Source of the DNA: a virus
DNA length: 64,000 nt
Direction: 5' to 3' (one strand)
Virus record (IMG/VR): IMGVR_UViG_3300034684_000299
Span: 62,001-126,000 of that record
Every line of letters begins with the position of its first letter. Positions within the stretch are counted from its first letter, which is position 1. Of this stretch, positions 33,946-43,143 are shown one piece after another. The notes under the pieces were generated by a model, which ran no database searches, was not told the origin of the DNA, and saw only the letters and a list, made by a program, of their open reading frames with translations. The position numbers and the translations under genes were made by a program.

Positions 33946-36049
33946 ACTCATTTTTTGGAATTAGAACAAATGCTGTAAAAGGTAACCCAAAGTTATAAAC
34001 AGAAAATCCATTATTTTCAAATTGTCCAAAAGAATAACCTAAATGGTTCAATTGTTCTTGGTTATATTCAAAAGAATATTTATATATTGCATCGCTAAAT
34101 GATTTAGTTCTATAAGAACCAATAGCTTTAAAAATTTCATCTTCATTCATTGTACCTATTGTAAATGAAGGAGATATGTATCCTTTACCATCTATATTAT
34201 AATCTGAATTGGATACATTTAATCTATTAACAACCATCTGCGATTTTATCGGTTCCATTAAAAATTGTATGTACAAATCCTTTTGCCCTGTAACTTGTTG
34301 TATTTTCTGCAAAATAAACGACTCAGGTATTATATATATAGACACATTTAAAGCTGATTGTGCCATACACGCTTCTATTTGTTGTCTTAACGAAGCATTT
34401 ATAGAAAATTTTAAAGGAACATTGTAATCGTATACTGTCGTATTGTAACCTACACCATTAACAGTAATATGTGATAAGTTAGGTAAATACATTTGCCCTT
34501 TAGTTTCTGATTTATATAAGTCTAAATTAAATACTGGGTTAACTACTTTATTGTATGCAGTTTTTATATTGTATCTGAAAATACCTAATTTATATTTTAA
34601 ATCGTGGTCTTGAATACCTCTTGCACTATCAATGGAAAAATTTTTTGGCACGAAAATATCATTGGCTATAATTTTATTTATATATAAATTTTCATGCATA
34701 TGATATCTTGGAGATATGTCTTTTGGTTCATATGTTTCATTATAAACGTCAGTTAATTTTGCCGAATATCTATGCTTCATACCCATTTGTGAATAATCTG
34801 GATGTTCATGAGTATACTCTGATATAACACTTGGTTGCATGGAACCTTCGAGATACGTTTTAGATTTTTCAAAAACATTTTCCATTTCAAATAATGTTTC
34901 TATAGCGGTTACTGAATTTATTGTATCTTTCAATACAGGTAATACTGCTTTACCTTCTTTGACATCATAATATTCACTATTTACTACTATATAACCATTT
35001 ACAAGATCTTTTATCTCATATTCACCTAATAAACTGCTTACATTACTTTGAACTATATAATAAATTTCTTCATCAGAATTTATCCCTCTTACACAAATTC
35101 CTTCATCTACATATTCAAACTTTTCTCTATCACTAACCAATTCTAATGTCTTTTTCTGACCTCTATCATTGAATACTTCCATTATATTTTTTACAAAAGA
35201 TTTTGGTAAATCTATCAACCAAATATCTCTACCTAAATATTCTTTTTGTATTTTAAAACCAATAGAAGATCCAGGTAAAATATTTCCTATATCTTTAGTT
35301 AGCAATAGATTCCCATTGTCATAAGTTAAATCTATAATTTCAGCCATTAAATCAACATTGTTCAAATACAATCTATACAAAGCATAATCTCTTTCAACAA
35401 AATTACCTAATATTTTTTTTAATTTCATCACTTCAGCATATTTAGTACTGTACAAATAATTGTATTTAACTTCTTGCACATGCAATGTCCTATAATAATT
35501 CCTATTAAAGAAAAATAAATTTTTATCAATAAATCCTGTGTACTCTTCCCCATTAACTTTTAATACATATTTATTGTTTGGATAATCTTTTATATTATTT
35601 ATAACTTTGTATCCAATTCCTTTGTTAGCTTCTAAATCTTCCTTTTCAAATAATATCTTTTGTTCTTTCAAGTAGTAATCATGTTTATGTTCCTTGCTTT
35701 CAGGAACAAACTCAACATAATTTGAATTTGTTAAATAATTCCTATCTACAACAGTTAAAACTTTTTGATTAATATATTTTGAATGATCATGTTTTACAGG
35801 AAGAAAATCAGTAGAAAAAAATTGTCTCCCAGATCTGTTAAGTAAACCTTTTGTAGTATAAGGAACTATATTTTTTGGCAAAAACATAGTATGTTTATGA
35901 TCTTCTAGACTAAATTTTGTATTACCCATATTAACATTTGATGTTTTAGTAGTTTTTAAATTCTTATCCACTACAAGGGATATCAATTGCATTATAAGAC
36001 TATGTGCTTTTTTTATTATCCATAAAAATCTTCCTACTATGGCGACCAC
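33944..36049 (-). CDS. Tail fibre protein with HxH repeats (paralogue 4)
   Basis: About 700 residues. HxH motifs: EDHKHTMF, VKHDHSKY, KEHKHDYY, YTHEHPDY, YHMHENLYINK; the last continues into FVPKNFSIDSARG, parallel to FMPKDF.ID.ASGY of paralogues 1 and 2, and the C-terminus ends YNFGLPFTAFVLIP like theirs. The N-terminus corresponds to the helical start of the other fibres. The start is uncertain: GTG at 36049 abuts AAGGGG; longer and shorter starts exist. Separated from the main fibre block by 5 kb of rightward genes. Confidence 0.68.
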   Translation of the reverse strand: MVAIVGRFLWIIKKAHSLIMQLISLVVDKNLKTTKTSNVNMGNTKFSLEDHKHTMFLPKNIVPYTTKGLLNRSGRQFFSTDFLPVKHDHSKYINQKVLTVVDRNYLTNSNYVEFVPESKEHKHDYYLKEQKILFEKEDLEANKGIGYKVINNIKDYPNNKYVLKVNGEEYTGFIDKNLFFFNRNYYRTLHVQEVKYNYLYSTKYAEVMKLKKILGNFVERDYALYRLYLNNVDLMAEIIDLTYDNGNLLLTKDIGNILPGSSIGFKIQKEYLGRDIWLIDLPKSFVKNIMEVFNDRGQKKTLELVSDREKFEYVDEGICVRGINSDEEIYYIVQSNVSSLLGEYEIKDLVNGYIVVNSEYYDVKEGKAVLPVLKDTINSVTAIETLFEMENVFEKSKTYLEGSMQPSVISEYTHEHPDYSQMGMKHRYSAKLTDVYNETYEPKDISPRYHMHENLYINKIIANDIFVPKNFSIDSARGIQDHDLKYKLGIFRYNIKTAYNKVVNPVFNLDLYKSETKGQMYLPNLSHITVNGVGYNTTVYDYNVPLKFSINASLRQQIEACMAQSALNVSIYIIPESFILQKIQQVTGQKDLYIQFLMEPIKSQMVVNRLNVSNSDYNIDGKGYISPSFTIGTMNEDEIFKAIGSYRTKSFSDAIYKYSFEYNQEQLNHLGYSFGQFENNGFSVYNFGLPFTAFVLIPKNE

Positions 36050-36064
36050 CCCTTCTCTAGCAAA

Positions 36065-36073
36065 ATTATACCA
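36065..36073 (-). promoter_or_regulatory. Extended -10 promoter for fibre paralogue 4
   Basis: Minus strand TTTGGTATAATTTTG: extended -10 TGGTATAAT right after the terminator of the nrdJ unit. It partly resembles the rightward phage motif. Confidence 0.5.
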
Positions 36074-36089
36074 AAGACAGAAAAAAAAA

Positions 36090-36119
36090 GAAGTGAAGAG
36101 CACTACCACTCTTCACTTT
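36090..36119 (-). terminator. Terminator after nrdJ
   Basis: Minus strand AAGTGAAGAG/CTCTTCACTT 10-bp stem with an 8-base loop, then C and nine T. Confidence 0.8.
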
Positions 36120-36135
36120 AAGAAGAAAAAAGAGA

Positions 36136-39100
36136 TCACAAACACTTAGAATTGCCACAACTCAAGCAGGTTACACACCCCTCCGCATATTGTAAACTGT
36201 TTATTGCCCCACACACAGGGCATACTGAATTTCCTTCCTCATCAATATAAACATGATTTTTAGAATCATATTTCATATCTTTCATTTCTTCTTTTGTATA
36301 ATGTGTTTTCTTATTTACTTCTTTTTTGAAATATAATCTTGGTATATCTTTGATTATATTTTCCATTTCTTCTCCTATAGTTTTTGCATAAGTTCCTTTA
36401 GTCTTTTTTAGTTGTTTTATTATTTCGTCTGGGGACACACCAGCTCTTAAGGATATAGAAGCCAATCTACCAATGATCTCAGCAGTTTCATGACCATTGG
36501 ATAAAAAAATTTCTGATGGTGAGAAATTTTCTGGGTCTATTGTAATATTCATGTATGTCGTACCTTCTTGTGTTTTTACTTTTTTCGTTATACTTGGCAT
36601 AGTTTCTAATCTTGGTTTTGGTACAATTTTCTGTTTTTGATCCAAAAAGAAAGTAAATCCATCTACAGTATGTTTAGATTTTTTTGGTTCTTTACTTTTA
36701 GTAGTCAAAACTTGTGTTTGCAAACTACCATCTCTATAAATAGTAATACCTTTGACAAAATGTTTCATAGCTTGCAAATATATATCTTTAATATCTTCTA
36801 CTGTTGCTTCCTTTGGCATATTTATGGTTTTAGATACAGAAGCGTCTATATACTCTTGAAACGCTACTTGCATATATAAATGATCTATTGGTTTTATAGT
36901 TTGAGCAGTAACAAAAACCTTTTTCAGTTTTTCATCGATTTTATCTGAATACATAAGATTGTTCAAATCCATTATATCTTCTTCAAGTTTAGCTAGCTTA
37001 GGTACTTCTTTATAATTTTCAACTTTAGCAGCTTCACTTTGAAATTCTTCAACCTTATTCATTATTTCATTGTAATACTCTATATCTGTTTCTTTTAAAA
37101 ATGATTTTAATTCGTTGTTGATGTAAATTAGTGGTACTCTTTTGCCATCTTTATTAAGCATAAATCTGGTATATACCAAAGCAAAATTTGGTTCTAATCC
37201 AGAAGAGACATCAGCTAAATTAGATATAGACCCTGTTGGAGCTATTGTATTCAATTGAACATTCCTTTTATATTTTTTACCATCTGTTGAAAAATGTTCT
37301 ATTATTTTTTCGTTCAATCTTTTCAAATTATCAGTAAGGTCAGCTATCTCATCTGAATCTGTATGTAAAGGAAATGGAATATGTCCTTGCGGATATTTAG
37401 ACTTATCAAAATCAAGAAAATTACCTTTCTCTTTTGCTATTTCAGAACTTGCAACATGTGATAAATAAGATATAGCAGCTTGCATTTCCACCGCAATATT
37501 TCTAGCTTCTTTACTATCATATGGTATTCTTTTATTGTACAACATATCCGCAAATCCCATTATACCGAGTCCTAAAAATCTTTGTTCCCTAGCAGTTTTT
37601 TCTATTTCTTCTAAAGGATACACATTCATGGTAACAACGTCATCTAAAAACATAATGGTGTATCCTACTATTTCTTTAAATTTTTCAAAATCTGGAGTAC
37701 CTATTTTATAAAACTCTGGTAATTTCTCATTTATTATTTTCACATTCAAACTACCTAAATTACAAGATCCATGATTTGGTAATGGTTCTTCACCACAGTT
37801 GTGACATACCAATCCATTGACTACACCTGCATGTGTTTTTTCCATAGAAAAGTCATACACAGGTTCAATATCGTTCTGTACAATTTCAACCACTTTTGGT
37901 GAATTTTCTCTTATTGATTCTTTCACAGAATCTCTGTACTCTATATCAAAATAAGATTTGTATAAGATTTTTCTACCTAACATGTTACTAGCACTTTTCC
38001 AATTCAATGTCTCAGCATCATATACCTTATGGTCAGGAGTAACTCTTAATTCTTTGCCATTACTGAGCTTTAATGTTATTGTGTTCTTAGTTCCTGTTTT
38101 AAATACTTTTGATTTTACAAACTCTTTATCAAAAGGTGACCATACCATCACCGTTTGCCCGTCTAGTTCACCTATACTTATTTCACCTTTATCTGTTAAT
38201 AGTTTCTCATTATAAGCAAAACATGGATTTGTAGCAGTAACTGGAGTATTGTCTGAATTAGCATAATATTTGTTATGTCTGCCTAAGAACAATAAACCAG
38301 GATCACCAGTACCCCAAGCATTTTTTGAAATAATATCCAAAAATTCTCTTGCTGATACTTCTTTGTATTTTTGTCCATTAAAAACTAAGCTGAATTTATC
38401 ATCATGTTCATATTTATCTAAAAAGCTTTCTGGATCATCTATATTAACCGATATATTGAAATACGATAGTACACTATTACCATCGTTATTCTTTTTAGAG
38501 TTAATAAAATCCATAATATCGGGATGGTCATATCTCATTACAGCCATCTGTGCTGCTCGCCTTTTACCACCCTGTTGTATAGTAGAAGCGGTTGCATTGT
38601 ACACCTGCATAAAAGAAATAGGTCCTGAAGAATATCCAGAAGTACCATGTACTAATGCCCCTTTTGGTCTTAACACGCTGAAATCATACCCAACACCACC
38701 ACCATATTTCAATATAAGAGCTGCTTTTTTTGCATAATCAAATATACCTTCCATTGAATCGTCTTCAGTATAACTGACAAAACATGCCGATAACATATCG
38801 TGTCTATTGCGAGATTCATATATGAGCTCGTAATCCTTTAAACTCATCTCTTTTATATCTTTTTGGAACCATTCAATCGGCATAGCTTCTCCAGCATTAA
38901 ATAAAGTAGGAGAATTTGGAAGAAATATTCTTTTATTTATTAATTCATAATATATTTCTTCTTTTACCTTTATACGTTCCAAAAGTTCGTCATCTTCTAA
39001 TTCACTATCTACACCTTCTGCCGCCGCTATATATCTAGCCACTCTTCTTGCAACATCGCTCCATGTACTTTCAACATATTTGTCATTTCTCTTTGCAAAA

Positions 39101-39168
39101 TATCTGTCTTTTAAAATCTCTTGTGCATTTTCCGATACTAAATAATCATCAAATATATTTAACATCAA
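36136..39168 (-). CDS. nrdJ: Class II ribonucleotide reductase with a mini-intein
   Basis: 1010 residues; B12-dependent RNR reduces ribonucleotides to deoxyribonucleotides. The N-terminal substrate region (LPNSPTLFNAG; SACFVSY) and central TIAPTGSIS match NrdJ, and the C-terminus ends in a CPVCG...CLSCGNSKC metal/redox tail. Residues 316-457 are an intein: Cys1 of CFAYNEKLLTDKG, a TPDHKVYD block B and a C-terminal VVNGLVCHN before Cys+1. Removing it restores TNPCGEEPL, the catalytic Asn-Cys-Glu motif. At 142 residues it has no endonuclease. A second ATG follows the first directly. Confidence 0.9.
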   Translation of the reverse strand: MMLNIFDDYLVSENAQEILKDRYFAKRNDKYVESTWSDVARRVARYIAAAEGVDSELEDDELLERIKVKEEIYYELINKRIFLPNSPTLFNAGEAMPIEWFQKDIKEMSLKDYELIYESRNRHDMLSACFVSYTEDDSMEGIFDYAKKAALILKYGGGVGYDFSVLRPKGALVHGTSGYSSGPISFMQVYNATASTIQQGGKRRAAQMAVMRYDHPDIMDFINSKKNNDGNSVLSYFNISVNIDDPESFLDKYEHDDKFSLVFNGQKYKEVSAREFLDIISKNAWGTGDPGLLFLGRHNKYYANSDNTPVTATNPCFAYNEKLLTDKGEISIGELDGQTVMVWSPFDKEFVKSKVFKTGTKNTITLKLSNGKELRVTPDHKVYDAETLNWKSASNMLGRKILYKSYFDIEYRDSVKESIRENSPKVVEIVQNDIEPVYDFSMEKTHAGVVNGLVCHNCGEEPLPNHGSCNLGSLNVKIINEKLPEFYKIGTPDFEKFKEIVGYTIMFLDDVVTMNVYPLEEIEKTAREQRFLGLGIMGFADMLYNKRIPYDSKEARNIAVEMQAAISYLSHVASSEIAKEKGNFLDFDKSKYPQGHIPFPLHTDSDEIADLTDNLKRLNEKIIEHFSTDGKKYKRNVQLNTIAPTGSISNLADVSSGLEPNFALVYTRFMLNKDGKRVPLIYINNELKSFLKETDIEYYNEIMNKVEEFQSEAAKVENYKEVPKLAKLEEDIMDLNNLMYSDKIDEKLKKVFVTAQTIKPIDHLYMQVAFQEYIDASVSKTINMPKEATVEDIKDIYLQAMKHFVKGITIYRDGSLQTQVLTTKSKEPKKSKHTVDGFTFFLDQKQKIVPKPRLETMPSITKKVKTQEGTTYMNITIDPENFSPSEIFLSNGHETAEIIGRLASISLRAGVSPDEIIKQLKKTKGTYAKTIGEEMENIIKDIPRLYFKKEVNKKTHYTKEEMKDMKYDSKNHVYIDEEGNSVCPVCGAINSLQYAEGCVTCLSCGNSKCL
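37798..38223 (-). other. Mini-intein within NrdJ
   Basis: 142-residue in-frame insert between TNP and CGEE, with splice residues Cys at its start, His-Asn at its end and Cys as first C-extein residue. Blocks A, B (TPDH), F (EPVYDFSMEKTHAGVVNGLVCHN) are seen; no LAGLIDADG or HNH block. Confidence 0.9.
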
Positions 39169-39198
39169 CTATAGCCTCCTTGTTTTTAGATAAAAAAA

Positions 39199-39789
39199 TT
39201 AGAATCCTAATATTTCTCTTGCTTTAAAAATTAATTTTTCAATTGGTTCTTCACCATTAAGAAAGTAGAAAATGCGTGAAGGAAAGATTTTCGGAAGTTG
39301 CCTGTAGTATTTAAGTAATTCCGAAAGCTCTGCTTCTTTGAAGTCTTTTTCTATCATATCAAATTCCTTTCTATGATTCATCCTAGATATAACTGTTTCT
39401 AAAGAAACATCAACAATAAAGGTTAATTGCGGAATTAAAAAAATATCTTCACCTAACATCATTACTTTATCAACACCAAATTCATCCTTTAATCCTTGAT
39501 ATACCACAGTAGAATCTATATATCTATCCATAATAACTATTTTATCTTCTCTTTCTTGTTTTAGTATTTCACGTTTTAGAGATGCTTTTACAGCTAATAT
39601 GGAATATAACCTTTCCTCTTTTGTGGTTTCATTTTCTTTCAAATATTTTCTGAGATATTCTCCTAATTTAGTAGTACCTGGATCTCTCAATACAACCGCA
39701 TTGACACCTGAATTATTTAAAGAATCACACAACTTGTTCGATAACAAAGTTTTACCTGCAGCTTCGACTCCTTCTATGCTTATCAACAT
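39199..39789 (-). CDS. tmk: Thymidylate kinase
   Basis: 196 residues, usual length. P-loop GVEAAGKT (residues 7-14), RDPGTTKLGEYLRKYL (the DR(E/D)PGGT motif in a variant form), DRYIDSTVVYQG, and a lid region near RMNHRKEFDMIE. Phosphorylates dTMP to dTDP. GGAGG precedes the ATG; transcribed ahead of nrdJ with a 30-base gap, forming a nucleotide-supply operon. Confidence 0.88.
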   Translation of the reverse strand: MLISIEGVEAAGKTLLSNKLCDSLNNSGVNAVVLRDPGTTKLGEYLRKYLKENETTKEERLYSILAVKASLKREILKQEREDKIVIMDRYIDSTVVYQGLKDEFGVDKVMMLGEDIFLIPQLTFIVDVSLETVISRMNHRKEFDMIEKDFKEAELSELLKYYRQLPKIFPSRIFYFLNGEEPIEKLIFKAREILGF

Positions 39790-40093
39790 TTTGTTCCTCC
39801 TACTTCAAATAAAAAATAAGTTAGCGTTTTAATTATATCAATCCAGATTGTAATCTTTAGATTTTTAAGAATTTAAATTACCCTTTTAAAAATTGACTTT
39901 TTTATGATATAATTATACTATGTTTTTCTAAAAAAAGCAAGATTATTCTCTGTTAATGCATGAAATCTTCTTTAACTTTTTTTATCTTTTTGCTATTTGT
40001 CTTTAACTTTGAAATTTCATTATTTTTTGGTATATATATTTTAATTTAGAAGGGGTTTATTATTCAAAAACAAATATAAGGAGGTAAGCAAGT
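39790..40093. promoter_or_regulatory. Divergent promoter region
   Basis: About 300 bases without a gene. The minus strand has an extended -10 TGATATAAT at 39832-39840 for tmk-nrdJ. A TTGACT and overlapping TATAAT/TATACT boxes near 39894-39920 may act on either strand. Phage motif 2 lies at 40022-40050 for the rightward gene. Confidence 0.5.
40022..40050 (+). promoter_or_regulatory. Phage-specific promoter motif 2
   Basis: TTTTTTGGTATATATATTTT then AATTTAGA, 44 bases before the ATG at 40094. Confidence 0.6.
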
Positions 40094-40957
40094 ATGATAA
40101 TAAGATTATTTGATGGGAAAGCAAGAGTAGGAATTTCTGGTGAATATTTAGTATATCAATCCGATTTTGCTGATCACATGGTAATTTCTGCAAAATATGG
40201 TAAGCCGAAAGGGTTGATGTGGGACCCAAACGATAAGGCATGGAAAATAGGTTTAGACAACACAGTAGCTTTGATGGATTTCATCAATTGGCTAGAACAG
40301 AGTCAGCAAGACGCATTCGCTGTGCAAGAGTTGATAGAAAATGCACAGAATAAAAAGTTCAATAGTAAAAAATCAAGCTTTTTAGATCTAATCTGGAGAA
40401 ATCCAAAAGTGAAAGAGAGATTTAAACAGTTAAATTCGTTTGAATCTTTTATGAATTATATTGATACAGCTTCCATAATAACAGGCGAATTCTTTGTGTT
40501 TTATGAAAATTATAAGACTTTCTTCGTTTTAGAAATAGTAGCAGAAGAAGGTAAAGTATTAATTTTCAAGCATGAACTTATAGACAATGCTTCTGTAGTT
40601 CTATCTGTTTCTACACAAATATTACCTGTAAGTGGAAGTATAAATTTTGTAGCTTCTTATGTCTTGAAAAATTATTCCGACATCTATTTTGATACTAGCA
40701 TAGTTGTTTATAGGTTCCCAAAACCCGAAGTAACAGATGCTATGGTGTTAGAAGACTTACAATTGACTAACCAAGGAAAAACTGAACTGGCAACCACTGA
40801 AACAGAAAATGAAAATGAAAGTAAGGTAAGTAACTCTGAAGTAAGTAACTCTGAAGTAAGTAAAAATGAAAAAAATATAATAACTCAAAATGCACTTCAA
40901 GAAAAAACTAAATGGTATCAACCACAAGATGAGGAAATGAGAGTTGAATATGAGTGA
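40094..40957 (+). CDS. Hypothetical protein with HARP-like N-terminal element
   Basis: 287 residues. Residues 15-60 (VYQSDFADHMVISAKYGKP...MWDPNDKAWKIGL) have the pattern of the short strand-rich module seen before some helicase domains (HARP-like: pattern rrWDpe.K.W.i), but no helicase motifs follow. The C-terminus has a disordered acidic stretch with a tandem VSNSE repeat coded by a 15-base direct repeat (40824-40862). AGGAGG precedes the ATG. It may bind nucleic acid; this is weak inference. Confidence 0.5.
   Translation: MIIRLFDGKARVGISGEYLVYQSDFADHMVISAKYGKPKGLMWDPNDKAWKIGLDNTVALMDFINWLEQSQQDAFAVQELIENAQNKKFNSKKSSFLDLIWRNPKVKERFKQLNSFESFMNYIDTASIITGEFFVFYENYKTFFVLEIVAEEGKVLIFKHELIDNASVVLSVSTQILPVSGSINFVASYVLKNYSDIYFDTSIVVYRFPKPEVTDAMVLEDLQLTNQGKTELATTETENENESKVSNSEVSNSEVSKNEKNIITQNALQEKTKWYQPQDEEMRVEYE
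40824..40862 (+). repeat. Tandem 15-bp coding repeat
   Basis: GTAAGTAACTCTGAA occurs twice and begins a third time, encoding VSNSEVSNSEVS. Length variation by slippage is likely. Confidence 0.8.
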
Positions 40958-40961
40958 TTTT

Positions 40962-40990
40962 CTGCCCTTTTTGGGCAGATTCTCTTTTTT
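40962..40990 (+). terminator. Rho-independent terminator
   Basis: CTGCCC-TTTTT-GGGCAG followed by ATTCTCTTTTTT, just upstream of the IscB element's left end. Confidence 0.75.
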
Positions 40991-41004
40991 CAAACAAGGA
41001 GGTA

Positions 41005-42632
41005 AGTCAACTACCCCACCCTATAGAGGGTGGAGCTTGTGATTAACAAGCTCAGTTGATTAGCCTCAGCCAGGGGGTATTAACCCTATCGGGCTACGTT
41101 ATATGGGAATATATAGTCACCATAGGATGCTCCACAAGTCCTATGCTCTGAGGGCAGTGGTTAAACATATCTGAGGGTAGGAGAAGTGCTGCTGCCATAC
41201 AAAACCCCATATAACATTGGCGATGTGGACTTACCACTACTTTGTAGTGAGTTATTACTCTTTAAGGAGGGTTAATGTGGTATTTGTAATATCTAAAGAA
41301 GGTAAACCTTTAATGCCTACTAAAAATCATGCTAAAGTTAGAATACTACTAAAACACAAGAAAGCTAAAGTTATTAGAAGAAAACCATTTACTATTCAGC
41401 TTCTATATGAAACCACTACCTATACACAGCCTATTATACTTGGAATAGATAGTGGCTACAGTTATATTGGTTTTTCTGCTATTACTGAAAAGGAAGAACT
41501 AATATGTGGCGAAGTTAAACTAAGAAATGATATATCTGAGCTTCTTAAAGAAAGACGGATGTATCGTAGAATTAGGCGCAATAGACTTAGATATAGGAAA
41601 CCTAGATTTGATAACAGAATTTCATCTAAGAAAGAAGGTTGGTTAGCGCCCTCTATTAAACACAAGTTAGATTCTCATGTTAGGTTTATTAATTATCTTA
41701 AAAAGATATTGCCTATAGCTAACATAGTTGTAGAAGTGGCAAATTTTGATACTCATAAACTTAAAAACCCAAACGTAGTTGGTAAAGGTTATCAACAAGG
41801 TGAACAACAAGATTTTTGGAATGTAAGAGAATACGTTCTGTATAGAGATAATTATACCTGCCAGCTATGTGGCAAGAAAAACACCATACTTGAGGTACAT
41901 CATATAGGCTATTGGAAACAAGATAGAACAGATAGACCAGGCAATCTAATAACATTATGCACCAAATGCCACAATCCTAATAATCATAAAGAGGGAGGTA
42001 AATTGTATGGAATGAAGCCTGTTCAAAAACCATTAAAAGACGCAACATTTATGTCTACTATAAGATGGAAATTGGTCAATGCGCTGATGTGTGACTACAC
42101 TTACGGTTATATTACAAAATCCAAAAGAGTAAGTCTTGGTTTGGAAAAGACACATTATAACGATGCATTTTGCATAGCAGGTGGAATTAATCAACAGAGA
42201 ATAGAGCCTATCTATTTTGAGCAAATTAGGAGAAACAATCGTTCACTCGAAAAGTTCTATGATGCAAAATATGTTGATATAAGAGATAAGTCTATTAAAC
42301 CAGGACAAGAGCTTTTCTGTGGTAGAAGGACACGGAACAAAAACTTAAATGAAGAAAATCTTCATAAGTATCGTGGAGCTAAAAAATCAAAAGGCAGAAG
42401 AAATATTCGTAAGCAAAGATACGCTTATCAGCCTAAAGATATCGTTATCTTTAAGGGCAAAAAATATTCAGTTCAAGGTGTACAGAACAAAGGTAAATAT
42501 ATTAAGCTAATGGAAATGTCTAAGCCAGTCAAAACAGATTTAGTTAAGCCCTATATGTTTAGGAAAGGATTTAGTATGTTTTATAACTGCAATTCATCCC
42601 CCACTTACAGAAGTGGGAGTCTTCTTGCAGGA
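41005..42632 (+). mobile_element. IscB (IS605 superfamily) element
   Basis: Consists of a structured left part (HEARO/omega-RNA), iscB and a right-end hairpin CCCCCACTTACAGAAGTGGG at 42597-42616 that overlaps the last iscB codons. No transposase gene inside; TnpA from the nearby IS605 element could mobilise it. It lies between the terminator of one phage gene and the Shine-Dalgarno of the next, so no phage gene is broken. Exact ends are estimates. Confidence 0.7.
41008..41276 (+). ncRNA. HEARO-type omega-RNA of IscB
   Basis: About 270 bases directly upstream of iscB with dense base pairing: CACCC-TATAGA-GGGTG, AGCTTGT-GATT-AACAAGCT, GGGTATTAACCC, CATAGGA...TCCTATG, and a long-range 10-bp pair GTTATATGGG (41098) with CCCATATAAC (41206). 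This is the place and type of the HNH-endonuclease-associated RNA (HEARO), the guide RNA of IscB. The guide would be the sequence just left of 41005, i.e. the flanking phage DNA. Confidence 0.75.
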
Positions 42633-42638
42633 AAATGA
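41277..42638 (+). CDS. iscB: IscB RNA-guided nuclease
   Basis: 453 residues from GTG at 41277 (AAGGAGG upstream). Domains in order: PLMP motif (GKPLMP, 9-14), RuvC-I GIDSG (D58), arginine-rich bridge helix (ERRMYRRIRRNRLRYR, 92-107), RuvC-II VVEVANFD (E153), HNH with zinc knuckle (C195, C198, H208-H209, C228, C231), RuvC-III KTHYNDAF (D296), and a C-terminal omega-RNA/target-binding domain. All catalytic residues appear intact. IscB is the transposon-borne ancestor of Cas9 and cuts DNA matching its omega-RNA guide. Confidence 0.9.
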   Translation: MVFVISKEGKPLMPTKNHAKVRILLKHKKAKVIRRKPFTIQLLYETTTYTQPIILGIDSGYSYIGFSAITEKEELICGEVKLRNDISELLKERRMYRRIRRNRLRYRKPRFDNRISSKKEGWLAPSIKHKLDSHVRFINYLKKILPIANIVVEVANFDTHKLKNPNVVGKGYQQGEQQDFWNVREYVLYRDNYTCQLCGKKNTILEVHHIGYWKQDRTDRPGNLITLCTKCHNPNNHKEGGKLYGMKPVQKPLKDATFMSTIRWKLVNALMCDYTYGYITKSKRVSLGLEKTHYNDAFCIAGGINQQRIEPIYFEQIRRNNRSLEKFYDAKYVDIRDKSIKPGQELFCGRRTRNKNLNEENLHKYRGAKKSKGRRNIRKQRYAYQPKDIVIFKGKKYSVQGVQNKGKYIKLMEMSKPVKTDLVKPYMFRKGFSMFYNCNSSPTYRSGSLLAGK

Positions 42639-42657
42639 AAAAAAAGGAGATGTTTTT

Positions 42658-43143
42658 ATGACTGCAAAGGAAGTTGCCAATCAATTACACAAGTCTATAT
42701 TAGTAGTTGATCAGCCTCTTGTTAAAAAATATCCTGATTTATCATCTTTTATTGATATTTTCTTTAATACAAAAATGAACAAATTTGGTAAGAGAAATCT
42801 TATTCAAAAAATCATCGTTCAAAATCTCGACAAAAATGATCCTTTCAAAATAGCTTATTTTGCCCTTCAATTCTATACAAGTACTACTGAAATTCCAATT
42901 TTCGAAATTGGTAAAGAAGAACCTGAAAATTCAGCAACAGATATCACAATCGAATACAAAATAATTGGGCCTATTTTCTACCAATATCCTTTTGACCAAT
43001 TTGCTCACCTATCTGTGTTAATTTCTCCTCCAAAAAACAAGCAACTATTTATTCTTAGTTTGTTTTCTAAAGAAAAAGAACTTTTCAAAATTGGAGGTAA
43101 TCCTGATGGCAAGGATAATTGTAAAAGATGGAATAGAATTTAA
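42658..43143 (+). CDS. Hypothetical protein, family A-like 1
   Basis: 161 residues from ATG 42658 (AAAAAGGAGATG). Central IIGPIFYQYPFDQFAHLSVLI matches the next protein (LKGPFFKKYPFDKFRIATPFL) and more weakly family A member 1 (NGPEYHFYPYSYFWKASIPYL). NLIQKIIVQNL resembles the family A LIYLILMNNI element. It therefore looks like a short relative of the family. The IscB element inserted just upstream of its Shine-Dalgarno. Overlaps the next gene by 38 bases. Confidence 0.55.
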   Translation: MTAKEVANQLHKSILVVDQPLVKKYPDLSSFIDIFFNTKMNKFGKRNLIQKIIVQNLDKNDPFKIAYFALQFYTSTTEIPIFEIGKEEPENSATDITIEYKIIGPIFYQYPFDQFAHLSVLISPPKNKQLFILSLFSKEKELFKIGGNPDGKDNCKRWNRI

